Assembly: GCA_021324235.1 (NCBI GenBank)
Contig: JAJPJM010000066.1
Span: 1 to 33,973, forward strand
DNA length: 33,973 nt
Origin: Verrucomicrobiota bacterium
GTDB taxonomy: Bacteria > Verrucomicrobiota > Verrucomicrobiia > Limisphaerales > UBA11358
Reading direction: 5' to 3'
Below the pieces are notes generated by a model, which saw only the letters and a program-made list of their open reading frames with translations, was not told the origin of the DNA and searched no databases. Made by a program: the position numbers and the translations under genes. This document shows, in pieces, positions 23,482-30,972 of this stretch. Numbering within the stretch: position 1 is the first letter of the stretch; each line of letters begins with the position of its first letter.

Positions 23482-23526
23482 TAGGGACGGCGCGCTGCGC
23501 CGTCCGGGCATCGCAGCGCAATGCCC
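23482..23526. repeat. GGTAGGG-family palindromes
   Basis: GGACGGCGC-GCT-GCGCCGTCC (23485-23505) is a perfect 9-bp stem, followed by GGGCAT / ATGCCC (23506-23526). The core GGCGCGCTGCGCCG recurs at 31991 in the recR 3' region. Confidence 0.65.
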
Positions 23527-23577
23527 CCACCCCAGAATTTAATTTGACCTCCGTTGCCCACGGATTAGTTTGCCCGC

Positions 23578-23952
23578 ATGGACCATGCACCCGGTTTTCT
23601 CAAAGTCGTGAACGACGCGAAGACGCGCGTCCACGAAGTCACCATCGATCAGGCACGTGAGCGGCTGAAACAAAACCCCAAGGTGGTTTTGATGGACGTG
23701 CGCGAGGACCACGAGTGGCAGAAGGGACACGCCACTGAAGCCGTCCATCTCGGCAAGGGGATTTTGGAACGCGATCTGGAGAGGCTGTATCCCGACCCGA
23801 ACACGGAAATCATCATGTATTGCGGCGGCGGATTCCGGTCGGCGCTCACCTGCGACGCGGCCCAAAAGATGGGTTATCGCAATGTCCACTCGCTCGCCGG
23901 TGGATACAAGGTGCTCGTCCAATCCGGCTGGCCGATGAAAAGTGGCGCGTAA
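23578..23952 (+). CDS. Rhodanese-like protein
   Basis: A 124-residue single-domain rhodanese. It has the substrate loop MDVREDHEWQKGH, the GILERDLERLYPD segment, and the active-site loop MYCGGGFRSALTCD with the catalytic Cys at about 82. Such proteins carry sulfane sulfur as a persulfide or act in sulfur transfer and redox signalling. The CGGGFRS loop has seven residues from the Cys, fitting sulfur-binding rhodaneses rather than Cdc25-like phosphatases. Its upstream region is shared with the divergent EamA gene. Confidence 0.9.
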   Translation: MDHAPGFLKVVNDAKTRVHEVTIDQARERLKQNPKVVLMDVREDHEWQKGHATEAVHLGKGILERDLERLYPDPNTEIIMYCGGGFRSALTCDAAQKMGYRNVHSLAGGYKVLVQSGWPMKSGA

Positions 23953-24012
23953 GATTTGACGGTGAGCCAGCTTGGTGGGGGCGAGGCCACTGACGAGCCA
24001 ACCTGGGACTAC

Positions 24013-24053
24013 GGCGACATGTCGCCGCATATAAAGCGCGGACACGCCCGCGC
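24013..24053. repeat. Cluster of palindromes after the rhodanese gene
   Basis: GGCGACATGTCGCC (24013-24026) is a perfect 14-bp palindrome. GCGCGG / CCGCGC (24036-24053) forms a 6-bp stem. A further imperfect dyad lies near 24066-24087. The convergent genes on either side could use these as terminators, but no T-tract is seen. Confidence 0.55.
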
Positions 24054-24124
24054 ACTCCAAAATTCCGGCTCGCGAGTACGCTCGCCCCACCGGAAGCTAT
24101 AAAGCGTTACGACAACTAATTTCC

Positions 24125-24634
24125 TTATGCTTGCCCGAAAGCATTCAATTTTGGAAAAAAGTGGATTTCCCGGGCAAAATTCTTCTCCGAGTCCGATGCG
24201 TGAATCATATTGAACACAAACTGATCATCGCCCGGTTGTTGGAATTTCAACCTGTACGGCGCATTCGCTTCCTTGGCGCCCGGAAAGAAATCGCCGCGAA
24301 TCGTGCCTGGCTCCGCTTTCCATGGCATGGTTGCGCCGACGAGTTGGCGGACCTTCTGAATGGCACCGGCTCCGCTTAAAAGGATGACCTTCACCGGGCC
24401 GTAAGCCATGTACTTGGAAGTCCCATCCAGGCACGGAGGCCGGTCGCCGATGACCGGAAAATAAAATTCCTTCCACTTCTCTTCCGGCAGGTTCCCGGTT
24501 CCAGCAAGCACGCGTTCCGCGATGACGGTCAGTCCCAATGCCTTCAGGCGGGCCTCGACCTGGCCGTTCAGGTTGCGCCAGAACGTGTCCGGCTTGATGA
24601 TGACCAGTGTGTCCTCTGTCTTACCTTCTGACAT
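24125..24634 (-). CDS. Divergent nucleoside-diphosphate-kinase-like protein
   Basis: A 169-residue protein of the NDK fold, about 20-30 residues longer than usual. NDK transfers a phosphate from NTP to NDP through a phospho-His. The key elements are LVIIKPDTFWR (nucleotide-binding Lys), KVRQLVGATMPWKAEPGTIRGDF (Thr and Arg of the phosphate site) and NMIHASDSEKNFAREI with the active His at about 145. There is an inserted region between the early helices and the middle of the protein (about residues 44-75: EEKWKEFYFPVIGDRPPCLDG). The catalytic residues look preserved, so it is either a true but unusual NDK or a paralogue; the family's usual gene name is not assigned. It reads leftwards. Confidence 0.75.
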   Translation of the reverse strand: MSEGKTEDTLVIIKPDTFWRNLNGQVEARLKALGLTVIAERVLAGTGNLPEEKWKEFYFPVIGDRPPCLDGTSKYMAYGPVKVILLSGAGAIQKVRQLVGATMPWKAEPGTIRGDFFPGAKEANAPYRLKFQQPGDDQFVFNMIHASDSEKNFAREIHFFPKLNAFGQA

Positions 24635-24667
24635 GGCATTCCCGGGTTTCAGTCCGCCGCGCGATCA

Positions 24668-25051
24668 CTAGTGCGGCCCCACGTACAGGTCCTGGTGTTC
24701 CCGGTTCGTCTGGCCATTGGCATCCACCGTATAAAGCTGCACCAGATTGTTCTTATCCATTTTGAAGGCTGCCAGAAAATCAAAAGGGGATGTGAAGTCC
24801 ATCATGCCGTGCATACTGACCAGGACCTGGTTTTCCTGGATCATATAAACACCGTTGCCGGTCTTGGTATGGTAAAACTGCCCGTTCAGGTTTGACGTAT
24901 ATTCGACCGTCCCATTCGGTAAAAAAACATATTTGGCGGACAAATCGCCCTGCTGACAGGTATAGATGCCGGTCACCAGTTTTTTCCGGGCGCAACCAGC
25001 CACCAGAAGCGCCGCCAGGAATCCAAAGATTACCAATCTGAAAATTTTCAT
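24668..25051 (-). CDS. Small lipoprotein
   Basis: A 127-residue exported lipoprotein with a signal peptide MKIFRLVIFGFLAALLVAGC (lipobox VAGC, Cys about 20). The mature part is about 105 residues with strand-rich segments (TGIYTCQQGDLSAKYVFLPNGTVEYTSNLNGQFY, GVYMIQENQVLVSM) and no recognised family. The ATG at 25051 is preferred over the earlier in-frame start because it gives a clean signal peptide. It lies downstream of the AT-rich orphan in the minus-strand group. Function unknown. Confidence 0.75.
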   Translation of the reverse strand: MKIFRLVIFGFLAALLVAGCARKKLVTGIYTCQQGDLSAKYVFLPNGTVEYTSNLNGQFYHTKTGNGVYMIQENQVLVSMHGMMDFTSPFDFLAAFKMDKNNLVQLYTVDANGQTNREHQDLYVGPH

Positions 25052-25139
25052 TAAGTTCCCGCGCAGTCTGGACTTCCAATTTTCACAGCTCAACCGAAAA
25101 GTCACCGGTCGGTGGCCAGCTCCAGCGCGATGCTAGATG

Positions 25140-25520
25140 TCATTCGCCAACCTTACAGGGTAATGCGATACCCCAACATGCCTGAATAAAATCTCCACTG
25201 AATAATTGCTCCCGACTCCCAATACAATTATTGGGGTCAAGCAGAATATCCAAATGGTTCTGTTCTAAACTGCTAATGGGTTGCCCATAAAAGCGTGACC
25301 TAATCAGAAAGTGGTCTATTTCGGCGACCTTGAAATTAAACGGCCTATCGGTCTTTATCTGATACTCAAAAGGTTCGTCGAGCACGAGCACAAACCAATC
25401 ACCGACCCAATCCTGAATGTTAACCTGTCGAGTGATCGAACCTGAGCGAGGCAGATAATTCTTAAATGACTCGTTCTGGTCGGAATAATCCACCTGTAAC
25501 CTAAGTCCAATCGGTGTCAT
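25140..25520 (-). CDS. AT-rich orphan protein
   Basis: A 126-residue soluble protein (MTPIGLRLQVDYSDQNESFKNYLPRSGSI, then WVGDWFVLVLDEPFEYQI and FKVAEIDHFLIRSRFYGQPI). I do not recognise the family. Its base composition is plainly more AT-rich than its neighbours, which suggests recent transfer. It begins 15 bp after the end of the aminotransferase fusion gene and so may be cotranscribed with it. There are no membrane segments or signal peptide. It could be an orphan accessory gene such as an immunity-like protein, but nothing in the sequence shows that. Confidence 0.55.
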   Translation of the reverse strand: MTPIGLRLQVDYSDQNESFKNYLPRSGSITRQVNIQDWVGDWFVLVLDEPFEYQIKTDRPFNFKVAEIDHFLIRSRFYGQPISSLEQNHLDILLDPNNCIGSREQLFSGDFIQACWGIALPCKVGE

Positions 25521-25534
25521 TCGCCTAATCCACT

Positions 25535-25560
25535 ATCAAACCGCAAAATTGCGGTTTGAT
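25535..25560. repeat. Perfect 12-bp hairpin at the end of the aminotransferase gene
   Basis: ATCAAACCGCAA and TTGCGGTTTGAT are perfectly complementary with a 2-nt gap, and the plus strand continues into TTTTCC. The hairpin encodes the last seven residues and stop of the fusion gene on the minus strand. It looks like an intrinsic terminator but its T-tract is on the other strand. Confidence 0.7.
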
Positions 25561-27203
25561 TTTTCCGCCGTCATCGCAGGCAGAACATTGCGTCGATGGA
25601 AGCAGACGCGGTTCAGCGCGTTGGCGAGGGCAACGACTTTTTCGCGGGTGCATTCGCCCATGAGGCAGACCTGAATCCAGTTTTTTCGGCGCAGATATTC
25701 ACTGTTGCAACTGAGGAGATAGCCGGTTTCCTGCATCGCTTCGCCGATTTTTGTCGAATTCATTTCCGGCGGCAGTGCCAGGGTGATGACCGCCGGCGAC
25801 ACCAATGCGCCGTTGCCAATCAAATTAAAGCCCATTTCCGTCAACCGTTCGCGCAGCCAGACCGACCATTCGGCGGTTTCGGCGAATCGTCGTTCCCAAT
25901 TCACCCGTTTCACCGCAGCGTGCAGCGCGTGCAGCAGGTTCGAGGAAAATGTAAACGGCGTGCCGTCGTGCTGCATTCCAAAGCCGAGGTCAAGGTAGCG
26001 CGGTAATTTTGCCGGCGCAGCAGGCACATCGTGATGGTAAAAAACCATCGAAAGCCCCGGATACGCGCGCAATCCCTTGCCGCTGGAACCAGACGCCAGA
26101 TAAACACCGGTCAAATCCACCGGCATCGTGCCAATGGTGCTGATGCAATCGAGACATAATTTGGTTCCGTGTTGTGCGCAAAGCTTCTTGAGCGCGGCCA
26201 GGTCCGCCAGAATGCCCGTGGAAGTCTCACAATGCGTGCACCACAACCAGGCCGGTTTGGCCGCCAGTTTTTTTTCCACCATGGCCAGATCCAGCGGTTT
26301 GCCCCAATCGAATTTCAAGCCTTCGAATTTCAGGTTGAACCGCCATGCCTGGTCCATCAACCGTTCGCCAAACTCGCCGTTGCTCAGGATCAACCCATTT
26401 CCGCCCAGCAATGACAATTGTCCGGCGACCACGTCGTTCGCCAGCGTGCCGGAGCCCATGAACAAACCGACATTTTTCGCGCGAACCAGGTTGCAGAGGA
26501 TTTGTCGGGCCGAAGCGAAGTCCTTTTTAAAACTGTCGGCGCGGTGCGATTCCGGCGCCTGCTCGAAGGCGCGGCGGACCTCGCGGCGGATGGCCACCGG
26601 GCCGGGCAGGAAATTCACCGCGCTGGGCTGGAACGAGCGCGCGGGCGACGAGCGCAGAAATTCACGGGCCGTGACCTCGAACGTTTCGAGGGTAACGTAC
26701 ATCGGCAGGAACTGGGCGTCCCCGCTGCCGACGACCGGGCCGAACGGCACAAAACCGAGATGCTGGTACAGGCGGAACTGGCGGGTGGTGCCGGAAATGA
26801 TGGCGAGGTCGTAGCCTTTCTCGACGCCGTGCTGCCAGAGCAGCGCGAGGATGCCTTGCAGAATCTGGCCGCCGCGCGCGCCGCGGAATTTTTTCTCCAG
26901 GGCGAGCAGCCGGATTTCGCAGATGGTCCGGCCGGCCGGCAGGTGGGTATCGAGATTGGGCAGTTTCTGGTCGAGCGAGAACGGCCGGCTGCCGCGCACG
27001 GCAAGCATCCCGACGAGCTTTCGATTTTGCAGACCAATGAGGTATGTGTTCTCCGCGTTAAACCTGTCCACGAGCCGCTGGGTGGGCGACGGATGATGCT
27101 GGGGGATCTCCTCGACGAAGGTTTTGTAATTGAGCCGGTGGATCTGCTCAAATTCCCAATCTTCCGTCGCGAACTTGAACGTCAACGGTTCTTGTGCGCT
27201 CAT
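25536..27203 (-). CDS. GNAT acyltransferase / class V aminotransferase fusion
   Basis: A 555-residue two-domain protein. Residues about 1-180 resemble a GNAT-fold N-acyltransferase (CEIRLLALEKKFRGARGGQILQGILALLWQHG and the loop YQHLGFVPFG). Residues about 195-535 are a class V PLP-dependent aminotransferase: FLPGPVAIRREVR, MGSGTLANDVVA, the PLP Asp in CLDCISTIG (about 352), and the Schiff-base Lys in SGSSGKGLRAYPG (about 376). Both active sites look complete, so one polypeptide may carry out transamination and acylation on the same small molecule. The start overlaps the plsY stop (ATGA, 27200-27203), so the genes are coupled. An aminotransferase of the alanine-glyoxylate or aminoethylphosphonate type is the nearest single-domain relative. 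Confidence 0.88.
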   Translation of the reverse strand: MSAQEPLTFKFATEDWEFEQIHRLNYKTFVEEIPQHHPSPTQRLVDRFNAENTYLIGLQNRKLVGMLAVRGSRPFSLDQKLPNLDTHLPAGRTICEIRLLALEKKFRGARGGQILQGILALLWQHGVEKGYDLAIISGTTRQFRLYQHLGFVPFGPVVGSGDAQFLPMYVTLETFEVTAREFLRSSPARSFQPSAVNFLPGPVAIRREVRRAFEQAPESHRADSFKKDFASARQILCNLVRAKNVGLFMGSGTLANDVVAGQLSLLGGNGLILSNGEFGERLMDQAWRFNLKFEGLKFDWGKPLDLAMVEKKLAAKPAWLWCTHCETSTGILADLAALKKLCAQHGTKLCLDCISTIGTMPVDLTGVYLASGSSGKGLRAYPGLSMVFYHHDVPAAPAKLPRYLDLGFGMQHDGTPFTFSSNLLHALHAAVKRVNWERRFAETAEWSVWLRERLTEMGFNLIGNGALVSPAVITLALPPEMNSTKIGEAMQETGYLLSCNSEYLRRKNWIQVCLMGECTREKVVALANALNRVCFHRRNVLPAMTAEKSNRNFAV

Positions 27204-27847
27204 AGTTTGGGCTGTTCAGGTTTAGGTGTGGTGGCGCGGCGGGCGGCCAGCGCAGTGAATTCTTCGGCCAAATTCCTCCGGTGCGCAAACAAAATCATCG
27301 CCACCAACAACGCCAGCAAGGCGACGGTGAAATTGTCCCAGTTGAAGAACCAGGCCGCCATGGGCAGGCAGGCAAAGGCGAACATGGCCGGCAGAAGGGA
27401 TCGGCGCATCGGTACGAACCCGGCCAGGAACAGCACGGGAAACACCAGCGCGATGCGATAATCGAAGACCAGCAGCGCGCCGAGGGACGTGGCCACGCCT
27501 TTGCCGCCGTGAAAACGCAGTTGCACGGGCCAGAGGTGCCCGACCACCACCGCCAGCAAGGACAGCAACGCGAGATGATTGTCCCCGGTCCATTTCCAGG
27601 CAATCCACACCGCCAGCGCGCCCTTGCCGAAATCTCCCAGCAATGTCATCGCAAAGCCGGTTTTGCCCAGGACGCGCCCGGCGTTGCGCGCGCCGATGGA
27701 ACCGCTTTCGATTTTTCGGAGGTCAAGGCCCGCGCGGGCACGAACGAGGTAGTAACCGGTGGCAAAGCAACCCAACAAATAGGCCTCCAGCACGCAGCCG
27801 GTCACCCGGTGCCAGTTTGCGAACTGCAATTGTTGGATCCAATCCAT
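27200..27847 (-). CDS. plsY: Acyl-phosphate:glycerol-3-phosphate acyltransferase
   Basis: PlsY transfers an acyl group from acyl-phosphate to glycerol-3-phosphate to start phospholipid synthesis, in the inner membrane. The 215-residue protein has about five hydrophobic helices and the three PlsY motifs: GSIGARNAGRVLGK, the GDFGKGALAV loop and HGGKGVATSLG. The ATG at 27847 fits the usual length better than the earlier in-frame start at 27901. Its stop overlaps the start of the GNAT/aminotransferase gene. A C-terminal basic tail is present (ARRATTPKPEQPK). The promoter must lie in the 280-bp gap shared with the divergent ROK gene. Confidence 0.9.
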   Translation of the reverse strand: MDWIQQLQFANWHRVTGCVLEAYLLGCFATGYYLVRARAGLDLRKIESGSIGARNAGRVLGKTGFAMTLLGDFGKGALAVWIAWKWTGDNHLALLSLLAVVVGHLWPVQLRFHGGKGVATSLGALLVFDYRIALVFPVLFLAGFVPMRRSLLPAMFAFACLPMAAWFFNWDNFTVALLALLVAMILFAHRRNLAEEFTALAARRATTPKPEQPKL

Positions 27848-27984
27848 GGGGCAGTCGCTGTCCAATGTCTTCAAAGGTATTAAACCTGACTTGCAACCCA
27901 ATGGGAATCAAAATCTTCGGATTCCGCGCGCTTTCCCGGGGGTCAACCATGGACTTTCCGGGGAATTTGGCGGTGCCCCAATTA

Positions 27985-28039
27985 GTAGGCGACGAGGTAA
28001 CGAGTCGTTTGGGTCAGCACTCCTTACGTCGTGCCCTAC
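27985..28039. repeat. Long imperfect inverted repeat between plsY and the ROK gene
   Basis: GTAGGCGACGAGGTAACGAGT (27985-28005) pairs with ACTCCTTACGTCGTGCCCTAC (28019-28039) over 21 bp with four mismatches, each a C/G swap. The loop is 13 nt. The remaining stretch 27848-28127 has no gene. Confidence 0.7.
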
Positions 28040-28127
28040 CATCAAATAAGGTCATTGCCAGGAATTACATTGCCTCGATGCATGTCGTCTGCGAGAGTCA
28101 GGCGGTCATTTTCAAACCAGATCGGGA

Positions 28128-28976
28128 ATGAAGCACAGCAAATTGATTGGCGTTGATCTTGGGGGCTCAAACGTCCGGGTCGGCCTGGTAAAGAACAAAA
28201 GAATTGCGGCATTGGAGGCGCGCTCCATTTCCCCCCGGGCCAAACAGGGGTTCATTCTCAATGAAATCTGCGATACCATCGCCGCCGTCTTCGAGCCGGA
28301 CGTGAGCACCATCGGCATAGGCGTGCCGGGCACGGTGGACATGAAAGGCGGCATCGTTCACATGGCGCACAACCTCCCCACCTGGCGGTCGGTACCCATC
28401 AAACGCATCCTGGAACGGCGTTTCGGTGTGCCGACCTTCGTCAACAACGACGCCAACTGCTTTGCGCTGGGCGAACTGCATTTCGGACTGGGCAAAGGTT
28501 ATCGCCACCTGATCGGGCTGATTGTGGGCACCGGCCTGGGCGCGGGCGTGGTCATTGACGGCAAGCTGTATTCCGGCAATAACGGCGGCGCCGGCGAGAT
28601 AGGTGCGATGCCCTACCGGAAAAAGACGTTCGAATATTATTGCAGTGGACGCTTCTTCGAGCGCGAATTCGGCATCGACGCCGCCACCCTGCAGGTTCGC
28701 GCCGATAACGGCGACCGCCGGGCGCAGAAAATGTTTGCCGCCTTTGGCGACGATTTCAGCGAGGTGATCATGACCCTGCTTTACGCCTACGACCCGGAAA
28801 TCGTTGTGTTGGGCGGTTCGGTGAGCAAGGCGTACCCCTATTTTGAAAAGCAAATGCGCGAAAAATTGCGGACCTTCGGTTTCCAGAAGAGTCTGGAAAA
28901 ACTGGTCATCGCCCGGACCCAAAAGCCGAACATCGCCGTGCTGGGCGCCGCCGTGCTTTGTCTCGACAACCGCTGA
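28128..28976 (+). CDS. ROK-family sugar kinase
   Basis: A 282-residue ROK protein, probably a glucokinase or other hexose kinase using ATP in the cytosol. It shows the phosphate-1 motif GVDLGGSNVRVGLV, GIGVPGTVDMKGG, NNDANCFALGE with the catalytic Asp, and the GTGLGAGVVIDG adenosine motif. The usual Cys-rich zinc site of many ROK proteins is not evident; only a single Cys (YYCSGRF) lies there. The length is slightly short for the family. It is divergent from plsY and lies upstream of the SRP RNA gene. The substrate is inferred only from the family. Confidence 0.88.
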   Translation: MKHSKLIGVDLGGSNVRVGLVKNKRIAALEARSISPRAKQGFILNEICDTIAAVFEPDVSTIGIGVPGTVDMKGGIVHMAHNLPTWRSVPIKRILERRFGVPTFVNNDANCFALGELHFGLGKGYRHLIGLIVGTGLGAGVVIDGKLYSGNNGGAGEIGAMPYRKKTFEYYCSGRFFEREFGIDAATLQVRADNGDRRAQKMFAAFGDDFSEVIMTLLYAYDPEIVVLGGSVSKAYPYFEKQMREKLRTFGFQKSLEKLVIARTQKPNIAVLGAAVLCLDNR

Positions 28977-28996
28977 AATTGTCGTAAGTTTCCATC

Positions 28997-29088
28997 GCCA
29001 GGGCCCATGGAATGTGGACTTACGAACCCCGCCAGGGCCGGAAGGCAGCAACGGTAGTTTGCTCGACATCTGCCGTGGTCACCCTGGC
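28997..29088 (+). ncRNA. ffs: Signal recognition particle RNA (4.5S-type)
   Basis: The conserved apical domain CAGGGCCGGAAGGCAGCAACGG (about 29032-29053) has the GGAA tetraloop and the asymmetric-loop AGCA of bacterial SRP RNA. The ends pair: GCCAGGG at 28997 with CCCTGGC at 29082-29088, and CCATGG with CCGTGG inside. The RNA is about 92 nt, like the short bacterial form. It binds Ffh to target membrane proteins. It lies just before dnaX, an arrangement also seen in some Gram-positive bacteria. Confidence 0.9.
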
Positions 29089-29094
29089 CTTTCT

Positions 29095-29171
29095 CAATTT
29101 TGAGTTTTCAATTTTGAGTTTTGGGTTCATTTTGAACCGACTTAAAACTGAAAATTCAAAACTGAAAATTT
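29095..29171. repeat. Eleven-unit heptad hairpin in the dnaX leader
   Basis: Eleven consecutive 7-mers with exact spacing: CAATTTT, GAGTTTT, CAATTTT, GAGTTTT, GGGTTCA, TTTTGAA, CCGACTT, AAAACTG, AAAATTC, AAAACTG, AAAATTT. The outer arms (29095-29122 and 29144-29171) are complementary except for G/C swaps at heptad spacing, and GGTTCA (29124-29129) pairs perfectly with TGAACC (29133-29138). It fills the gap from the SRP RNA to the dnaX start. Confidence 0.9.
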
Positions 29172-29172
29172 T

Positions 29173-30930
29173 GTGGCTTATCAAGTCATTGCCAGAAAGT
29201 ATCGCCCGCAGCGTTTTGCCGACGTCGTCGGCCAGGAACATGTCACCCAGACGCTGACGAACGCCATCACGCAGAAGCGCATCGCGCACGCTTACCTGTT
29301 CTGCGGCCCGCGCGGCACCGGCAAAACCACCATCGCCCGCATCTTCGCCAAATGCCTGAACTGCGAGGGCGGCCCCAAAATCGATTTCAGCGACAAGGAC
29401 CCGCGCTGCATTGAAATCGCCGAGGGCCGGTCGCTCGACGTGCTGGAAATTGACGGCGCCAGCAACAACGGCGTGGAGCAGGTGCGCGAGCTGCGCGAAA
29501 CCTGCAAATACGCGCCCGCCAATTCGTCGTTCAAAATCTACATCATCGACGAGGTCCACATGCTCTCGACGGCGGCGTTCAACGCGCTGCTCAAGACGCT
29601 CGAAGAGCCGCCCGCGCACGTGAAGTTCATGTTTGCGACGACCGACCCGGAGAAGGTGTTGCCGACCATTCTTTCGCGCTGCCAGCGGTTCGATTTGCGC
29701 CGCATTCCCGCCGCGCTCATCGTCAAACATCTCACGCACATCGCCAAACTGGAGAAGGTGAAGATTGACGAACCCGCGCTTTATGCCATTGCCCGCGGCG
29801 CCGACGGCGGCATGCGCGACGCCGAATCCACCCTGGACCAGCTCATCAGTTTCTGCGGCGACAAGATCGAGGAAGCCGATGTGCTGTCCATGTTCGGCCT
29901 GGCCGCGCAGAGCCAGATTCTGGGCCTGAGCCGGGCCGTGCTGGCCGGCGAAATCCCGGTCGCGCTGGGACTGTTGAACGAACTCGCGCAAAACGGCAAG
30001 GACCTGGGACGGCTGCTCGCCGATTTATTGAGCCATTTCCGCAACCTCCTCATTTTTCAGGTTTCGCGCGGCGACTTGAACCTGCTCGAAGTTTCCGAGG
30101 CCGAAGTGGCGACCTTGAAGGAACAATCGGCGCTCGCCGGCACCGAACTGTTCACGCGAATCCTGGAAGTCCTGACCGAGGCCGAACTGCGTCTGCGCGA
30201 CGCGACTTCCAAAAAGATTCTGCTGGAAGTCGCGTTGCTCAAGGCCATTGAAGCCCGGAACGGCGTGAGCCTTGATTCGGTTTTGAAACAGCTCAATCAA
30301 CTGCGCGGCCAGAGCGGCACAGGCGGCACACCTGCGCCGAAGCAAACCGAGGCCGCTCCGGCTGCGGAACGCCGGCCTCCGGCCCGGTGCGAATCCGAAA
30401 GCCGGCAACAACACGCCGCGTCCGGGGCCGGTGTTCCCATCCCCTCGCCCGCAACGGTTGCTGCGGCGGCGCCGGTCTCCGCCGACCTGGCGGAACTTTG
30501 GACCAAACTGATTGAAGCGGTCGGCCGGGCCAGCCCGTTCACCCGCAGTTACCTGGTGGATGCCAATCCGGTCTCGTTTGAGAAAGGCATTTTGACCATT
30601 GGTTTCGATCCGGAATTTGAGGACCACCTCGGCCTGGTGGATAATGCCCGCAACCATGCCCTGCTTCAGACCAAACTGGCGGAGCTGGGCCAGGCCAACG
30701 CCCAGATCAAATTCATCAAGGTTGAAGGCCCGGCCATCCGTGCACCGCGGGCAACCGGCGTTACGCCTGCCACCCCGGTGGCTTCCGCGAAATCCGCCGG
30801 TCCCGCCGCCCCGGTGGCCAGGGAAAAACCGGCGACCGTGGCTTTCAACAAAAACGATTTCAAGAACGACCCGTTGATTCAAAAGGCGCTGGAAATCTTC
30901 AAGGGCCAGATTGTTGAAGTCCGGGCCTGA
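29173..30930 (+). CDS. dnaX: DNA polymerase III subunits gamma/tau
   Basis: DnaX is the AAA+ clamp-loader subunit that connects the polymerase III core, the beta clamp and helicase at the replication fork. The 585-residue protein has the start MAYQVIARKYRPQRF, Walker A GPRGTGKT (about 45-52), Walker B DEVHM (about 126), the sensor-1 region FATTDPEKVLPTILSRCQRFDLRRI, and an Ala/Pro-rich hinge (about 385-435) before the tau-type C-terminal domain. Of the four zinc-site cysteines, C64 and C79 remain but the middle two are Ser73 and Asp76. The start is the GTG directly after a heptad hairpin. The order dnaX-ybaB-recR is conserved across many phyla. Whether gamma is made by frameshifting was not tested. 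Confidence 0.97.
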   Translation: MAYQVIARKYRPQRFADVVGQEHVTQTLTNAITQKRIAHAYLFCGPRGTGKTTIARIFAKCLNCEGGPKIDFSDKDPRCIEIAEGRSLDVLEIDGASNNGVEQVRELRETCKYAPANSSFKIYIIDEVHMLSTAAFNALLKTLEEPPAHVKFMFATTDPEKVLPTILSRCQRFDLRRIPAALIVKHLTHIAKLEKVKIDEPALYAIARGADGGMRDAESTLDQLISFCGDKIEEADVLSMFGLAAQSQILGLSRAVLAGEIPVALGLLNELAQNGKDLGRLLADLLSHFRNLLIFQVSRGDLNLLEVSEAEVATLKEQSALAGTELFTRILEVLTEAELRLRDATSKKILLEVALLKAIEARNGVSLDSVLKQLNQLRGQSGTGGTPAPKQTEAAPAAERRPPARCESESRQQHAASGAGVPIPSPATVAAAAPVSADLAELWTKLIEAVGRASPFTRSYLVDANPVSFEKGILTIGFDPEFEDHLGLVDNARNHALLQTKLAELGQANAQIKFIKVEGPAIRAPRATGVTPATPVASAKSAGPAAPVAREKPATVAFNKNDFKNDPLIQKALEIFKGQIVEVRA

Positions 30931-30936
30931 TTTTCC

Positions 30937-30964
30937 CTCGACTTTCAACCCTCAACGCTCAACC
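30937..30964. repeat. Heptad array in the ybaB leader
   Basis: CTCGACT, TTCAACC, CTCAACG, CTCAACC at exact 7-bp spacing, ending eight bases before the ybaB ATG. CTCAACC also occurs in arm 2 of the queG element. Confidence 0.75.
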
Positions 30965-30972
30965 TTTTAAAC

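Noticed and set aside
23387-23590. Longer N-terminus for the EamA transporter
   Set aside because: The extension crosses a palindrome and a weak heptad array and has no membrane helix; the GTG at 23386 gives a typical EamA length.
24361-24376. Sigma-54-like element TGGCACCGGCTCCGCT
   Set aside because: It lies inside the NDK-like gene on the opposite strand with no gene downstream, so it is probably chance.
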